DNA of 57,105 nucleotides from Clostridiales bacterium (GCA_024684665.1 JAIKWN010000048.1:1-57105); one strand, 5' to 3'; positions 43,301 to 52,283 are shown, counted from the stretch's first letter. Numbers and translations are program-made. The notes: generated from the sequence alone by a model not told the origin.

Positions 43301-44161
43301 ATGAGCGAAGGCTTCAAGAGAACCCCCACCAAAATGGTTCCCGCACCCAGCCATGGTATTGTACCGGAGCGGGACGTAGGATCCCGCCCCGTCCTGGAAG
43401 CGCGGAACCTCGGCATCGACTTCGGCGGCCTACATGCGGTGGACGATTTCAACCTGATCATCGGCCGCACGGAAATCGCCGGCCTTATCGGACCCAATGG
43501 AGCTGGCAAAACCACTGTCTTCAACCTGCTGACCAAGGTATATCAGCCGACCATGGGCACCATCCTTGTGAACGGCCGGGATACCGCTGGTATGACGACA
43601 GCGCAAGCCAGCAAGATGGGCATCGCCCGTACCTTCCAGAACATCCGCCTCTTCGACAAGATGACAGTAGAGGAGAATGTGCGGATTGGCCTGCATAACC
43701 AGGTCCAGTACGGCATGTTCACAGGTATCTTCCGCCTCCCGGCTTATTGGCGGGGCGAGCGCCAGCAGCATGAACGGGCCATGGATCTGCTCTCCATCTT
43801 CGACATGGAGCACTTGGCAGATGTCAGAGCCGGTTCCCTGCCCTACGGTGCGCAACGCAGACTGGAGATCGTGCGGGCTCTTGCGACCAATCCCTCACTC
43901 CTTCTCCTGGACGAGCCAGCGGCCGGTATGAATCCCCACGAGACAGAAGAGCTGATGGCCAATATCGTGCGTATCCGGGACCGCTTCAAGATTGCGGTCA
44001 TGCTGATCGAGCACGACATGAAGCTGGTCATGGGTATCTGTGAGGGCATCTGCGTTCTCAACTACGGCAAGATAATCGCCAAGGGTACACCGGAAGAGAT
44101 CCAGAACAATCCGGTGGTTATCGAGGCCTACCTCGGCAAACGGAAGGAGGGAGACGCGTGA
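43301..44161 (+). CDS. livG: Branched-chain amino acid ABC ATPase, LivG type
   Basis: A 286-residue ATPase. An N-terminal tail of about 30 residues precedes the domain, then Walker A GPNGAGKTTVF and Walker B SLLLLDEPAAGMNP. The signature is degenerate (GSLPYGAQRRLEIVRAL rather than LSGGQ), which is normal for LivG. A late LIEHDMKLVMGI supplies the switch histidine. ATG 43301 follows GGAGGTGTCCTGAC. It should pair with LivF to drive uptake. Confidence 0.93.
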   Translation: MSEGFKRTPTKMVPAPSHGIVPERDVGSRPVLEARNLGIDFGGLHAVDDFNLIIGRTEIAGLIGPNGAGKTTVFNLLTKVYQPTMGTILVNGRDTAGMTTAQASKMGIARTFQNIRLFDKMTVEENVRIGLHNQVQYGMFTGIFRLPAYWRGERQQHERAMDLLSIFDMEHLADVRAGSLPYGAQRRLEIVRALATNPSLLLLDEPAAGMNPHETEELMANIVRIRDRFKIAVMLIEHDMKLVMGICEGICVLNYGKIIAKGTPEEIQNNPVVIEAYLGKRKEGDA

Positions 44162-44862
44162 GCTTGCTGAAAGTCAGCGACATTCACGTCTATTATGGCA
44201 GCATCCACGCCATCAAGGGCGTCTCCTTCGAAGTGAATGCGGACGAGATCGTCACTCTGATCGGCGCCAACGGAGCAGGCAAGTCCACAACCCTCAATAC
44301 CATCGCCGGCCTGCTTAAAGCCCGGCAGGGAAAGATCGAATTTGATGGGCAGGACATCACTGGCCTCAAGGCAAGCAAGGTCATATCCCGCGGACTTGCC
44401 CTCTGCCCGGAAGGCCGCCGCGTCTTTCAACAGCTAACGGTCCGAGAGAACTTGGAAATGGGTGGATATACTCGACCGGCCGCTGAAATCGAGGAATCTT
44501 TGGAGGACGTGTTCCGCCGCTTCCCTCGGCTAAAAGAACGGCACCGGCAGGTTGCCGGTACTCTCTCCGGCGGCGAGCAGCAAATGCTCGCTATGGGACG
44601 TGCCCTCATGAGCAAACCCCGCCTCATGATGTTAGACGAGCCCTCCATGGGCCTCGCGCCTATTTTGGTGGAACAGATATTCGACATCATCGGAGAGCTG
44701 CACAAGGGCGGCACTACAATTCTCCTCGTAGAACAGAACGCGCAAATGGCCCTTTCCATCGCGGACCGGGCCTACGTTCTGGAAACAGGCACCATTTCCA
44801 AGGAGGGCAGTGCAGAAGCCCTCATGCACGACGACGACGTTCGCAAAGCCTACCTCGGCTAA
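44158..44862 (+). CDS. livF: Branched-chain amino acid ABC ATPase, LivF type
   Basis: A 234-residue ATPase with Walker A GANGAGKSTTL, signature LSGGEQQMLAMGRAL, Walker B LMMLDEPSMGLAP and switch LVEQNAQMALSIADR. The GTG at 44158 overlaps the livG stop (GTGA), which couples translation, and GGAAGGAGGGAGACGC precedes it. Last gene of livKHMGF, followed by a terminator. Confidence 0.94.
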   Translation: MSLLKVSDIHVYYGSIHAIKGVSFEVNADEIVTLIGANGAGKSTTLNTIAGLLKARQGKIEFDGQDITGLKASKVISRGLALCPEGRRVFQQLTVRENLEMGGYTRPAAEIEESLEDVFRRFPRLKERHRQVAGTLSGGEQQMLAMGRALMSKPRLMMLDEPSMGLAPILVEQIFDIIGELHKGGTTILLVEQNAQMALSIADRAYVLETGTISKEGSAEALMHDDDVRKAYLG

Positions 44863-44871
44863 CTGGTTGAT

Positions 44872-44938
44872 ACAACAATCCCGGGCATCACTTTTCATAC
44901 GAAGATGATTGCCCGGGGTTGTTGTTTGTTCTTTTTTC
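44872..44938 (+). terminator. Terminator of liv operon
   Basis: A long stem (ACAACAAtCCCGGGC with GCCCGGGgTTGTTGT, extended inward by ATCA / TGAT) is followed by a T-rich tail including TTTTTT. It lies 10 bases after livF. Confidence 0.85.
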
Positions 44939-45051
44939 TTTTCAATAGTACTTCATAGAAGAAACATGTCAAAAAGTGGTTTAAGTATCCAAATAAAAAA
45001 GCATTTCTTATGCAAAAAAGCGGTCGAGTGGCATCAAAGCGGGGTAAAAGA

Positions 45052-45079
45052 TTGACTTTTTGGAGGAAAGGTGTAAAAT
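45052..45079 (+). promoter_or_regulatory. Promoter of MBL-fold protein gene
   Basis: TTGACT (45052-45057), a 16-base spacer and TAAAAT (45074-45079) lie about 30 bases before the start codon. Confidence 0.5.
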
Positions 45080-45111
45080 GAAGCCAAACTTTCATCCAGG
45101 CGAAGGAAGTG

Positions 45112-45975
45112 ATGCAAATCATGCGGATGAATGTACGGTATCTAGGGGAAAGCGGCTTCCTCATCTCCTGCGAGAATGAGGCGCTGCTGTTCGATCCTGG
45201 AGAGGGCGAGGAAGAACCCCATCTGCTGCCAAAGGCGGAGGAACTAGCTGCTTTTCAAAGTCTGACGATATTCGTAACGCGTCCGGGGATCAATCATCTC
45301 TCATCGCACCTGCGAGAGTGTTGTCCGGAGAAGACGTCGTTCGTTCTTTCTTCTGATCTACCGGAAGAGGAGGAAGGAATCCGCCTGTCCGCGGGCGAAA
45401 CCCGGGAGGTTAACGGCATAACCGTTACAGCCTGCCCATCCACAGATAAGGGTGTCGCCTTTCTCTGCAAATGGCACGGCGCGCGCCTCTTTCATGCCGG
45501 CGGCCTGAACCTTTGGCACTGGCGGGATATTTCCACAATTCCGGAAATCGAGGCAGCAGAGCAGGCCTATAACGACTGCCTTTCCGCCATCCCGAAGGAT
45601 CCTATCGATCTTGCCTTTTTCCCGTTGGATCCCCGCCAGGGAAGAATGTACGATGCAGGCGCCAGCGCCTTCGTCATGACCGTTAAGCCCCTTGTTCTAA
45701 TCCCCATGCAGTTCCAGGGACGACAGGATGCAGCGGAGGATTTCGCCGTGCGCGGTTCAACAAGCAGCACGCGAATCGAGGTGCTGCGGAAGGCGGGAGA
45801 AGAGCTGTCCGTCGCTCTGCCAGATCCGGAACCAGAGGCCGGTGAAGAGGAGACACAGCCAGAAGAATCCTTCCCTGGCGCACAGGAAGAAATACTTCCT
45901 GCAGAACCGGATCCGGAATCGAGAACGGAAAATCCGCCAGAATTCGTCGAATCCCACGAAACAGAAGAGTTATAA
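45112..45975 (+). CDS. Metallo-beta-lactamase-fold protein with degenerate metal site and acidic tail
   Basis: About 287 residues. The fold is recognisable (NVRYLGESGFLISCENEALL, FDPGEGEE, then RLFHAGGLNLWHW and LAFFPLDPRQGR). The metal-binding HxHxDH is replaced by RPGINHLSSH, and the aspartate of HAGD is Gly, so hydrolase activity is doubtful. The last 55 residues are Glu/Pro-rich, strongly acidic and probably disordered. The start is uncertain: GTG 45109, ATG 45112 and ATG 45121 are all near GAAGGAA. It has its own promoter between liv and glgP. Function unknown; a non-catalytic binding protein is possible. Confidence 0.65.
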   Translation: MQIMRMNVRYLGESGFLISCENEALLFDPGEGEEEPHLLPKAEELAAFQSLTIFVTRPGINHLSSHLRECCPEKTSFVLSSDLPEEEEGIRLSAGETREVNGITVTACPSTDKGVAFLCKWHGARLFHAGGLNLWHWRDISTIPEIEAAEQAYNDCLSAIPKDPIDLAFFPLDPRQGRMYDAGASAFVMTVKPLVLIPMQFQGRQDAAEDFAVRGSTSSTRIEVLRKAGEELSVALPDPEPEAGEEETQPEESFPGAQEEILPAEPDPESRTENPPEFVESHETEEL

Positions 45976-45985
45976 ATAGGAATAA

Positions 45986-46012
45986 CGGCGATCCGTCGCA
46001 GAGCGGATCGCC
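45986..46012 (+). terminator. Hairpin after MBL-fold gene
   Basis: A 10-bp stem CGGCGATCCG / CGGATCGCCG with a 7-base loop begins 10 bases after the stop. No T-run follows, so termination efficiency is uncertain. Confidence 0.45.
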
Positions 46013-46094
46013 GCATTGCATGAAAGAGGAGCGGACATGTCCGCCGTTTTTGGAGAAGTTCTGGAAATGCTTCCGCGAGATGCCTCTTTGTGCC

Positions 46095-46123
46095 TTGTGT
46101 TTTCCATGGAATAACGGTATAAT
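46095..46123 (+). promoter_or_regulatory. Promoter of glgP
   Basis: TTGTGT (46095-46100), a 17-base spacer and TATAAT (46118-46123) lie about 60 bases before ATG 46184. Confidence 0.6.
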
Positions 46124-46183
46124 TACAAAGTTTGAGTCCACCGCGCACAAGCGGTGGTCGAAAAAAAACTGGGAGGACACATC

Positions 46184-48646
46184 ATGGCGATCATGAACGA
46201 ATACAATAAGGATACCATCAAAGAGTCCATTCTGAACAAGCTGCTCCGTTATTATGGTTGCACCATCGAAGAAGCGACGCCGAAACAGGTATATAACGCT
46301 GTCGCCTCGACCGTACGGGATCAGATCATGTTGAAGTGGCGCTTCGAGAAGGAAGCGCGGCGGCAGACGAAGGCGAAGCGCCTGTATTACCTTTCCATCG
46401 AATTCCTGACGGGTCGTTGGCTCCACAATAACTTACTGAACCTCTGTGCAACGAAAGAATATGAAGAAGCTTTCAAAGAGCTGGGTCTGACGCTGCGCGG
46501 TGTCCTGCATGAAGAGCCGGAACCGGCTCTCGGTAACGGAGGTCTTGGACGGCTGGCCGCCTGCTTCCTCGATTCCATGGCGACTCTCGATCTGCCGGCA
46601 ATGGGCTGCACCATCCGCTACGAATACGGCCTCTTCCGCCAGCGTATCGTGGACGGACAGCAGGTTGAAGTCCCGGACGAGTGGCTAACGTATGGCAATG
46701 CTTGGGAAATCCCGACGCAGCGTGATGCGGTTACTGTCCGTTTCGGCGGCCATGTGACCGAACACTGGGTGAACGGGCACAATTACATTTCCCTCGAAGA
46801 TACAGAAGACGTCATCGCAGTACCATACGATCTTCCGATCGTCGGGTATAACAGTGACGTCATCGACCGCCTGCGCACCTGGAGCGCAGTGTTGCCGCAG
46901 AATTTCAACCCCGATCAGATGTCAGACGACCCGCCTGCGCGCACGCGAGACGAAAGCTCCATCGCTGCACGCATCTCCAAGGTGCTCTATCCGGAAGACG
47001 ATACGCCAGATGGAAAGAAACTGCGCCTCATGCAGGAGTATTTCCTTGTCAGCGCCACCCTGCAGTATGCTATGAAGGATTTCCGCCGTATACACGGCCG
47101 GAACATGAGCCTCTTGCCGGAGAAGGTGGCCTTCCACATCAACGATACCCATCCGGCCCTCGTGATCCCGGAACTCATGCGCATCCTGGTGGATGAAGAA
47201 CGCCTGCCCTGGGAGGAGGCGGAGCGCATCGTCGAAGCTACCGTCGCCTATACGAACCACACCATCATGGCCGAGGCTCTCGAAAAATGGCCGGAGACTA
47301 TGCTCCGTGAAACCCTGCCTCGCATCTACGCAATCATGCAGGAGATGAACCGCAGGCTCTGCGAGCATCTGTTTAACTGCTTCCCCGGCCAGTGGGAAAA
47401 GATTGGCCACATGGCCATCCTGGCCTACGATCAGGCGCACATGGCCAATATGTGCATCGCGTACTCTCATGCCATCAACGGTGTCTCTCAGCTCCACGGA
47501 GAGATCTTGAAGCGCAGCACCTTCCACGACTACTACAGCATCATGCCCGAAAAGTTCATGGCCATCACCAATGGCATCACGCCGAGGCGCTGGCTGATGC
47601 TGGCAAACCCGCATCTCTCCGCCCTACTGGACGAAGCTATCGGGCAAGGTTGGCGCACCGACCTCATGGAACTGCAGAAGCTCCTGCCCCTTGCAGATGA
47701 CTCCGCCTTCCAGGACCGGTTCATGGAAGTAAAGCGCATCAATAAGGAGCGGTTCAATTCCTGGATCAACCGCCATCAAGGCCTCGTGCTGGATCCGGAT
47801 ATGATGTATGACGTACAGGTAAAGCGTCTGCACGAGTACAAACGGCAGCTGCTGAATGCCCTGCACATCTTGGTGCTCTACAACCGCATCTGCGACGATC
47901 CAAATTTCACGATGCCGCCGCGTCTCTTCCTCTTCGGTGCAAAGGCGGCCCCGGGCTATCGCCGCGCGAAAGAGATCATCCACTTCATCAATGTGCTTGC
48001 CGCGAAGATCGAGAAGGACGACAGAGCGAACAAGATGCTGCGCGTAGCCTTCCTGCGCAACTACAATGTTTCCACGGCGGAAGTGCTGATCCCCGCCTCC
48101 GAGGTCTCTGAGCAGCTCTCCACCGCCTCCAAGGAAGCAAGCGGAACCGGTAACATGAAGTTCATGATGAACGGCGCAGTGACGATCGGTACACTGGACG
48201 GCGCAAACGTGGAAATCGCAGACCTAGTTGGTGACGACAACTGCTATATCTTCGGCATGCGCTCCAAGGAAGTGGAGGCACTCTACGCCACCGGCTCCTA
48301 CCGGGCTCTTGAGATTTATGAGAACAACATGGAGATCCGCCGCGCACTCAACATGATGTTCGACGGTAGTCTGACTCCGGACAACCCAAAGATGTTCGAA
48401 GGACTCTTCCGCGCCCTAGTATTCTCGGACAACGGCGGCCTTGCCGACCCGTATCTGGTTCTTAAGGACTTCGGCTCCTACCAGGCGGCCCAGCGCCGGC
48501 TCACCGCGGACTACATGGACCGCCGCTCCTTCACCCGTAAGGAGATCGTAAACGTGGCCATGTCCGGCGTCTTCTCTTCCGACCGCACGATCCGCGAATA
48601 CAACGAACACATCTGGCATCTTTCGCCGCTGGTGAAGAATTCATAA
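46184..48646 (+). CDS. glgP: Glycogen/starch/maltodextrin phosphorylase
   Basis: An 820-residue GT35 enzyme that releases glucose-1-phosphate from alpha-1,4-glucan. Early segments are YYLSIEFLTGRWLHNNL and PALGNGGLGRLAACFLDS. The pyridoxal-phosphate lysine lies in EASGTGNMKFMMNGAVTIGT, followed by LDGANVEIADLVG. ATG 46184 follows GGGAGGACACATC; an upstream in-frame GTG at 46154 lacks a site. It is a single gene with its own promoter and terminator, not in a glg operon. It supports storage-glucan use during carbon limitation. Confidence 0.95.
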   Translation: MAIMNEYNKDTIKESILNKLLRYYGCTIEEATPKQVYNAVASTVRDQIMLKWRFEKEARRQTKAKRLYYLSIEFLTGRWLHNNLLNLCATKEYEEAFKELGLTLRGVLHEEPEPALGNGGLGRLAACFLDSMATLDLPAMGCTIRYEYGLFRQRIVDGQQVEVPDEWLTYGNAWEIPTQRDAVTVRFGGHVTEHWVNGHNYISLEDTEDVIAVPYDLPIVGYNSDVIDRLRTWSAVLPQNFNPDQMSDDPPARTRDESSIAARISKVLYPEDDTPDGKKLRLMQEYFLVSATLQYAMKDFRRIHGRNMSLLPEKVAFHINDTHPALVIPELMRILVDEERLPWEEAERIVEATVAYTNHTIMAEALEKWPETMLRETLPRIYAIMQEMNRRLCEHLFNCFPGQWEKIGHMAILAYDQAHMANMCIAYSHAINGVSQLHGEILKRSTFHDYYSIMPEKFMAITNGITPRRWLMLANPHLSALLDEAIGQGWRTDLMELQKLLPLADDSAFQDRFMEVKRINKERFNSWINRHQGLVLDPDMMYDVQVKRLHEYKRQLLNALHILVLYNRICDDPNFTMPPRLFLFGAKAAPGYRRAKEIIHFINVLAAKIEKDDRANKMLRVAFLRNYNVSTAEVLIPASEVSEQLSTASKEASGTGNMKFMMNGAVTIGTLDGANVEIADLVGDDNCYIFGMRSKEVEALYATGSYRALEIYENNMEIRRALNMMFDGSLTPDNPKMFEGLFRALVFSDNGGLADPYLVLKDFGSYQAAQRRLTADYMDRRSFTRKEIVNVAMSGVFSSDRTIREYNEHIWHLSPLVKNS

Positions 48647-48668
48647 TATCTATTCAGAACAGAAACAG

Positions 48669-48715
48669 TCCGCCCCGCCGCCTCCCAGAATCAGAGAGAA
48701 CGGCGGGGCGGATTT
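48669..48715. terminator. Hairpin between glgP and convergent gene
   Basis: A perfect 12-bp GC-rich stem TCCGCCCCGCCG / CGGCGGGGCGGA with a 20-base loop, then TTTCC. It can serve both converging genes; the T-run is short. Confidence 0.6.
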
Positions 48716-48795
48716 CCAACATTATAATTTGCTGCATATCCAAGTGGAGCGGACCAATCCACACATGCGCTGCGTTAACCAACCGTTTCCAGCTG

Positions 48796-49422
48796 TTACT
48801 GCGCCACATCGTAATCCCTGTGAATGGATACAATCTCCAGATTCCCGTTCAGGGTGATTTTCGTTGCATAGTAATTGAGGCCGTTGCTGGTTTCCTCCAT
48901 CTCTGACTTCACCTTCAGTATATTCTCAAGACCAGCGGTTACGACCGGATCCATGCTCTCCGGATCGGAGGCGTCTTCCAAAACGAGATTCTCCGTAAAG
49001 GGAAGTTGCAGAATTGCGTACGCGTGCATGAACCGCCTGTCATCGAAGGTGCTTTGCGCCAAAATCGTCCCGTCATCCGCCGGAACAAAGTAGATTTCTT
49101 CGCCGCCTTCAAAAAGGTATACAGTATCATCGTCCAGTTTTTCTGTGCCTGTCATTTTGTATAGCGCGCCACCGGCCAGAATAAGATCACCGGGCGCAAG
49201 AGCTTTGATGTCCTCTGCTTTAAAACGGTCGTTTTCATACAGCGTCACGGTGAACGTTTGCGCGAACTCGTTATACGCGCCGACCGTAGCAGAAACCGTC
49301 GCGCCGGACAGACGTCCGATCCCGCTATCCTCCGGCTCTACCATAATCGCCTGGGCAGCTGTTGCAGTGAGGACCATCACTATCGCCAGGAGAAGGAAAA
49401 CCCATTTGCAGGAATACTTCAT
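48796..49422 (-). CDS. Exported protein of unknown function
   Basis: I do not recognise this 208-residue protein. A signal peptide is clear (MKYSCKWVFLLLAIVMVLTATAAQA, cleavage near residue 25). The mature part is acidic and looks beta-rich (TFTVTLYENDRFKAEDI, DDDTVYLFEGGEEIYF), with no cysteine after the signal peptide and no membrane segment. AAGGAGGATAAAAAA precedes ATG 49422. TTGACA lies upstream on the same strand, but no well-spaced -10 box is evident. It is divergent from the YHYH gene. A secreted or wall-associated role is all that can be said. Confidence 0.65.
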   Translation of the reverse strand: MKYSCKWVFLLLAIVMVLTATAAQAIMVEPEDSGIGRLSGATVSATVGAYNEFAQTFTVTLYENDRFKAEDIKALAPGDLILAGGALYKMTGTEKLDDDTVYLFEGGEEIYFVPADDGTILAQSTFDDRRFMHAYAILQLPFTENLVLEDASDPESMDPVVTAGLENILKVKSEMEETSNGLNYYATKITLNGNLEIVSIHRDYDVAQ

Positions 49423-49511
49423 TTTTTTATCCTCCTTTTTTGAAATCAGTTATATTGTACTCCCTTCTGTCAACAGATTCCATACAAACAACGCTGGGTA
49501 CTTCCCGCTTC

Positions 49512-49540
49512 TTGGCGAACAAACGTCATCGTGCTATAAT
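49512..49540 (+). promoter_or_regulatory. Promoter of YHYH-domain gene
   Basis: TTGGCG (49512-49517), a 17-base spacer and TATAAT (49535-49540) lie about 64 bases before ATG 49604. Confidence 0.6.
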
Positions 49541-49603
49541 GCCGAACAGAGAAATTGACGGAAACCTGATTCCCGGCATACCGGACCATGAAGGAGAAAC
49601 CAT

Positions 49604-50554
49604 ATGAAAATGAGACTGCTTGCCCTGCTGCTCCTCCTCCTGCCCGTCTCCACCCTCGCCAGCCCTGGCAACACGGATGCCAATGGCGGACACTACGAGC
49701 ACGCCACGGGGCTGTACCATTATCATCACGGCTACCCGGCGCATCAGCATGAAAACGGAATCTGCCCCCATACCGGTGAAATCTGGGAGCTCAAAATCCC
49801 AGAGCGTCCCGCCACCCTCGCGGAATGGAAGGTCATGAATCATTCTGCCAAAGACGATGTAGCCATCGTGGACGACGGGACAGACGCAATGACCATCCAG
49901 ACCAGTGAAGAAAAGAACGATTTTCCAGCGGCCTATGTGGCCGCGGGCGGCGTAGCCGTCGCGGCGGGAGCCACCGCATTCGCCTTGCGCAGGAAGAAAA
50001 AGAAGAGCGGCGTAAATGGAAAAAAACAGTCGGACGCCACACCAACTGCAACGGATTCCGCCTCAGATGAGGAACCAGTCGTCCTAGCTGAAAACTCGGA
50101 AGAAACAGATACAGCGGAGGAAGCATCCGCCGTCCTGGAGGACATTCCGGAAGAAGCAGACAACGTTCCCGCAACCCTGGAAAATGCCGGAATTGAGGCG
50201 GATGACCCGCTGTCCATCCCGGCAGATACTGTCATTGGTGAGGATGGCCTGCCATGGGAGCGGGAGGCGTGTGAGCGCTGGAGCGTGAAGAAGAAGGCCG
50301 ATCCCTACGATACCTCCGTGCCAACAAACTTTGCTGAGCCAAAGTGGGGCCGCCGCTACACTTTCTGCACAGATGCGGACGGCGAAGAAATACATACCAT
50401 CAACTGCGAGCTCGCCTTTATCCAGATCAACGCCGCCGATCCACACTGCCCGAAGCAGGACTGCAAACTCTGCCATCCTGTACGGCCGGATCTTCGCTGG
50501 TACGCGGAATGGAAACGGAAGCAGAAAGAACAAAAATCCCCTGAAGAAATGTAA
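49604..50554 (+). CDS. Membrane-anchored YHYH-domain (His-rich) protein with cysteine-rich C-terminus
   Basis: A 316-residue protein. It has a signal peptide (residues 1-19) and a histidine-rich outer segment at 24-55 with GLYHYHHGYPAHQH, resembling YHYH domains. A single membrane segment (about 108-128) is followed by RRKKKK as a stop-transfer signal, then an acidic low-complexity linker. The last 60 residues contain five cysteines and two histidines (FCTDAD, INCELAF, HCPKQDCKLCHP). By topology the His-rich part faces out and the Cys-rich part in. Metal binding at both ends is inferred from the residues. AAGGAGAAACCAT precedes ATG 49604. Confidence 0.7.
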   Translation: MKMRLLALLLLLLPVSTLASPGNTDANGGHYEHATGLYHYHHGYPAHQHENGICPHTGEIWELKIPERPATLAEWKVMNHSAKDDVAIVDDGTDAMTIQTSEEKNDFPAAYVAAGGVAVAAGATAFALRRKKKKSGVNGKKQSDATPTATDSASDEEPVVLAENSEETDTAEEASAVLEDIPEEADNVPATLENAGIEADDPLSIPADTVIGEDGLPWEREACERWSVKKKADPYDTSVPTNFAEPKWGRRYTFCTDADGEEIHTINCELAFIQINAADPHCPKQDCKLCHPVRPDLRWYAEWKRKQKEQKSPEEM

Positions 50555-50560
50555 GGCAGC

Positions 50561-50601
50561 AAAACAAGAGCGGAGAGTGATAAAACCACTCTCCTTGTTT
50601 T
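50561..50601 (+). terminator. Terminator of YHYH gene
   Basis: An inner 8-bp stem GGAGAGTG / CACTCTCC and an outer AAAACAA / TTGTTTT form a two-part hairpin 7 bases after the stop, ending in a T-run. Confidence 0.8.
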
Positions 50602-50602
50602 A

Positions 50603-50883
50603 TTGCCGGATCCCTACGCAACTGAGGAAATGGAGGATATCGCCGTCTGCGCAGCAGTGAAGCGCATGGGAATGCTGGATCGCCTGATCATCCTGCAGAA
50701 CATCGTCAACATGGACGTGTTCATGCTAGACGCGACTTTGGAGAGTCTCTAGGAGAACGACGCCTGAACGGCCTTCACCTCAGCGGACAATTTGGAGGCC
50801 GCCGACATCTTCGAAACAGCTATGGGAAACGCTTTACCGAGGGCAGGATCATCATCAACGCGATCCTGAATGGCATTTTTTGA
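50603..50883 (+). pseudogene. Decayed C-terminal fragment, probably purine nucleoside permease (NUP)-like
   Basis: One frame reads ATEEMEDIAVCAAVKRMGML, then DRLIILQNIVNMDVFM and, past a TAG and a TGA, FTSADNLEAADIFETAMGN. A second frame then gives EGRIIINAILNGIF and a stop at 50881-50883. The order and spacing resemble the end of NUP-family proteins (MEDTGT, RVLVLRTASN-D, then a final VI-IL segment). It starts inside the preceding terminator and has no start region. The family call is from memory of the pattern and is tentative; that it is a broken gene is well supported. The rest of the gap, 50884-51073, shows no gene. Confidence 0.55.
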
Positions 50884-51073
50884 CAGGAGCGTCTGGTCTT
50901 CAGAGATCGCAGCGCCAGGGCATCCGTTGGCGATTAGGAAGCGGGATCATTCAGATATCGGCGCAGAATTCTGCCGTGTGTCCAGGTATGGCAACGGCAA
51001 TCGGAATAGCCGGGCAATATCTTATTCTGGCTTCCTGTTCCAAATGTCTTTGCTACCGTCCGGGAAATTGGAA

Positions 51074-51097
51074 CGGCGCGGCCGAAAGGCCGCGCCG
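51074..51097 (-). terminator. Terminator of sugar kinase gene
   Basis: A perfect 10-bp stem CGGCGCGGCC / GGCCGCGCCG with a 4-base loop lies 70 bases past the kdgK stop. The minus-strand tail (TTCCAATTT) is only moderately T-rich. Confidence 0.55.
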
Positions 51098-51166
51098 CGT
51101 CTGTCAAACCACAAACCGGTTTCCCGTTGCCCACTCAATCGCGGGCCTTTTGTTGTTTTAGAGTAC

Positions 51167-52195
51167 TCAGCGCTCCACGCGCCCGGAGCCAGAACCCTTC
51201 ATGAGGCTCTCGACTTCCTTCACGGTCACGCGGTTGAAGTCACCGGAGATCGTGTGTTTCAGGCAGGATGCCGCAACTGCGAACTCCAGCGCTTCCGCCT
51301 GGGTAGGATAGTTCAACAGACCGTAGATGAGGCCACCGCCGAAGGAGTCGCCTCCGCCTACGCGGTCCACGATGTCCGTGATGGCATAGCGGCGGGAGAC
51401 ATAGAACTCCTTGCCGTCGTAGATGCAGGCCGCCCAGTAGTTGGTGTCTGCACTCTTGGATTCGCGCAGTGTGATAGCCACGCGGGAGAGGTTCGGATAC
51501 AGATCCATCGCCGTCTGCGCGATCTTCTTATAGACATCGCGGTCCAGCTCGCCGCTCTCAACGTCGCTCTTCGCGCTAATGCCCAAGGACTTCTGGAAGT
51601 CCTCTTCATTCGCGATCGCCACGTCGACGTACTTCGTGATCTCGCTCATGACCTCGCGGGCTTCCTTGCCATACTTCCAGAGGTTCTTCCGGTAGTTCAG
51701 GTCGCAGGAAACGGTGAGGCCCATCTCTTTCGCCGCCTTGACAGCCGCGAGAGAAAGATCCGCCGCGCTCTGAGAGATAGCGGGAGTGATGCCGGTGATA
51801 TGGAACCACTCGGCTCCAGCGAAAATCTTCTTCCAGTCGAAGAGATCCGGGGAAGCTTTCGCGATGCAGGAATCCGCACGATCATAAATGACCTTGGAGG
51901 GACGCTGATTCGAGCCGGTCTCCAGGAAGTAGATGCCCATGCGGCCGTCTATCATCTTGATGCCCGATACGTCGACGCCAAAGCCGCGCACGTCGCGCAG
52001 GCAGGCCTCGCCGATCGCGTTATTCGGAAGCGCCGTCACGAACGCGGCATCCATGCCATAGTTGGCCAGGGAAACGGCGACATTCGCCTCGCCGCCACCA
52101 AAGGTAGCCTCGAGGGAAGGGCTCTGGAAAAAGCGCTCCAGGGCGGGGCTCTTCAGGCGAAGCATGATTTCGCCCAGGGTAACGATACGGGCCAT
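51167..52195 (-). CDS. kdgK: PfkB-family sugar kinase, probably 2-keto-3-deoxygluconate kinase
   Basis: A 342-residue kinase that should phosphorylate 2-keto-3-deoxygluconate in pectin or uronate breakdown. PfkB features are FGGGEANVAVSLANYG near residue 36, the KDG-kinase-like core (VSCDLNYRKNLWKYG), and the catalytic DRVGGGDSFGGGLIYGL motif with its aspartate. ATG 52195 follows TAGGAGTGATTGCC; TTG 52201 is less likely. It stands alone, without kdgA or uxu genes, and its promoter is divergent from the cysK leader. Other ketose or ribose-type substrates remain possible. Confidence 0.85.
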   Translation of the reverse strand: MARIVTLGEIMLRLKSPALERFFQSPSLEATFGGGEANVAVSLANYGMDAAFVTALPNNAIGEACLRDVRGFGVDVSGIKMIDGRMGIYFLETGSNQRPSKVIYDRADSCIAKASPDLFDWKKIFAGAEWFHITGITPAISQSAADLSLAAVKAAKEMGLTVSCDLNYRKNLWKYGKEAREVMSEITKYVDVAIANEEDFQKSLGISAKSDVESGELDRDVYKKIAQTAMDLYPNLSRVAITLRESKSADTNYWAACIYDGKEFYVSRRYAITDIVDRVGGGDSFGGGLIYGLLNYPTQAEALEFAVAASCLKHTISGDFNRVTVKEVESLMKGSGSGRVER

Positions 52196-52254
52196 TGGCA
52201 ATCACTCCTAATCTTCGGTTGAAAAGGGCGGAAATCCGCCCGGCTTACGCATTC

Positions 52255-52283
52255 ATTATACAACGGAGACAGGGGCAAATCAA
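52255..52283 (-). promoter_or_regulatory. Promoter of kdgK
   Basis: On the minus strand TTGATT (52278-52283), a 17-base spacer and TATAAT (52255-52260) lie 60 bases before the start codon. Confidence 0.65.

Noticed and set aside
50870..52222. A 450-codon plus-strand frame across the kinase gene
   Set aside because: It is antisense to a PfkB-family kinase with intact motifs and has no ribosome site or recognisable domain.
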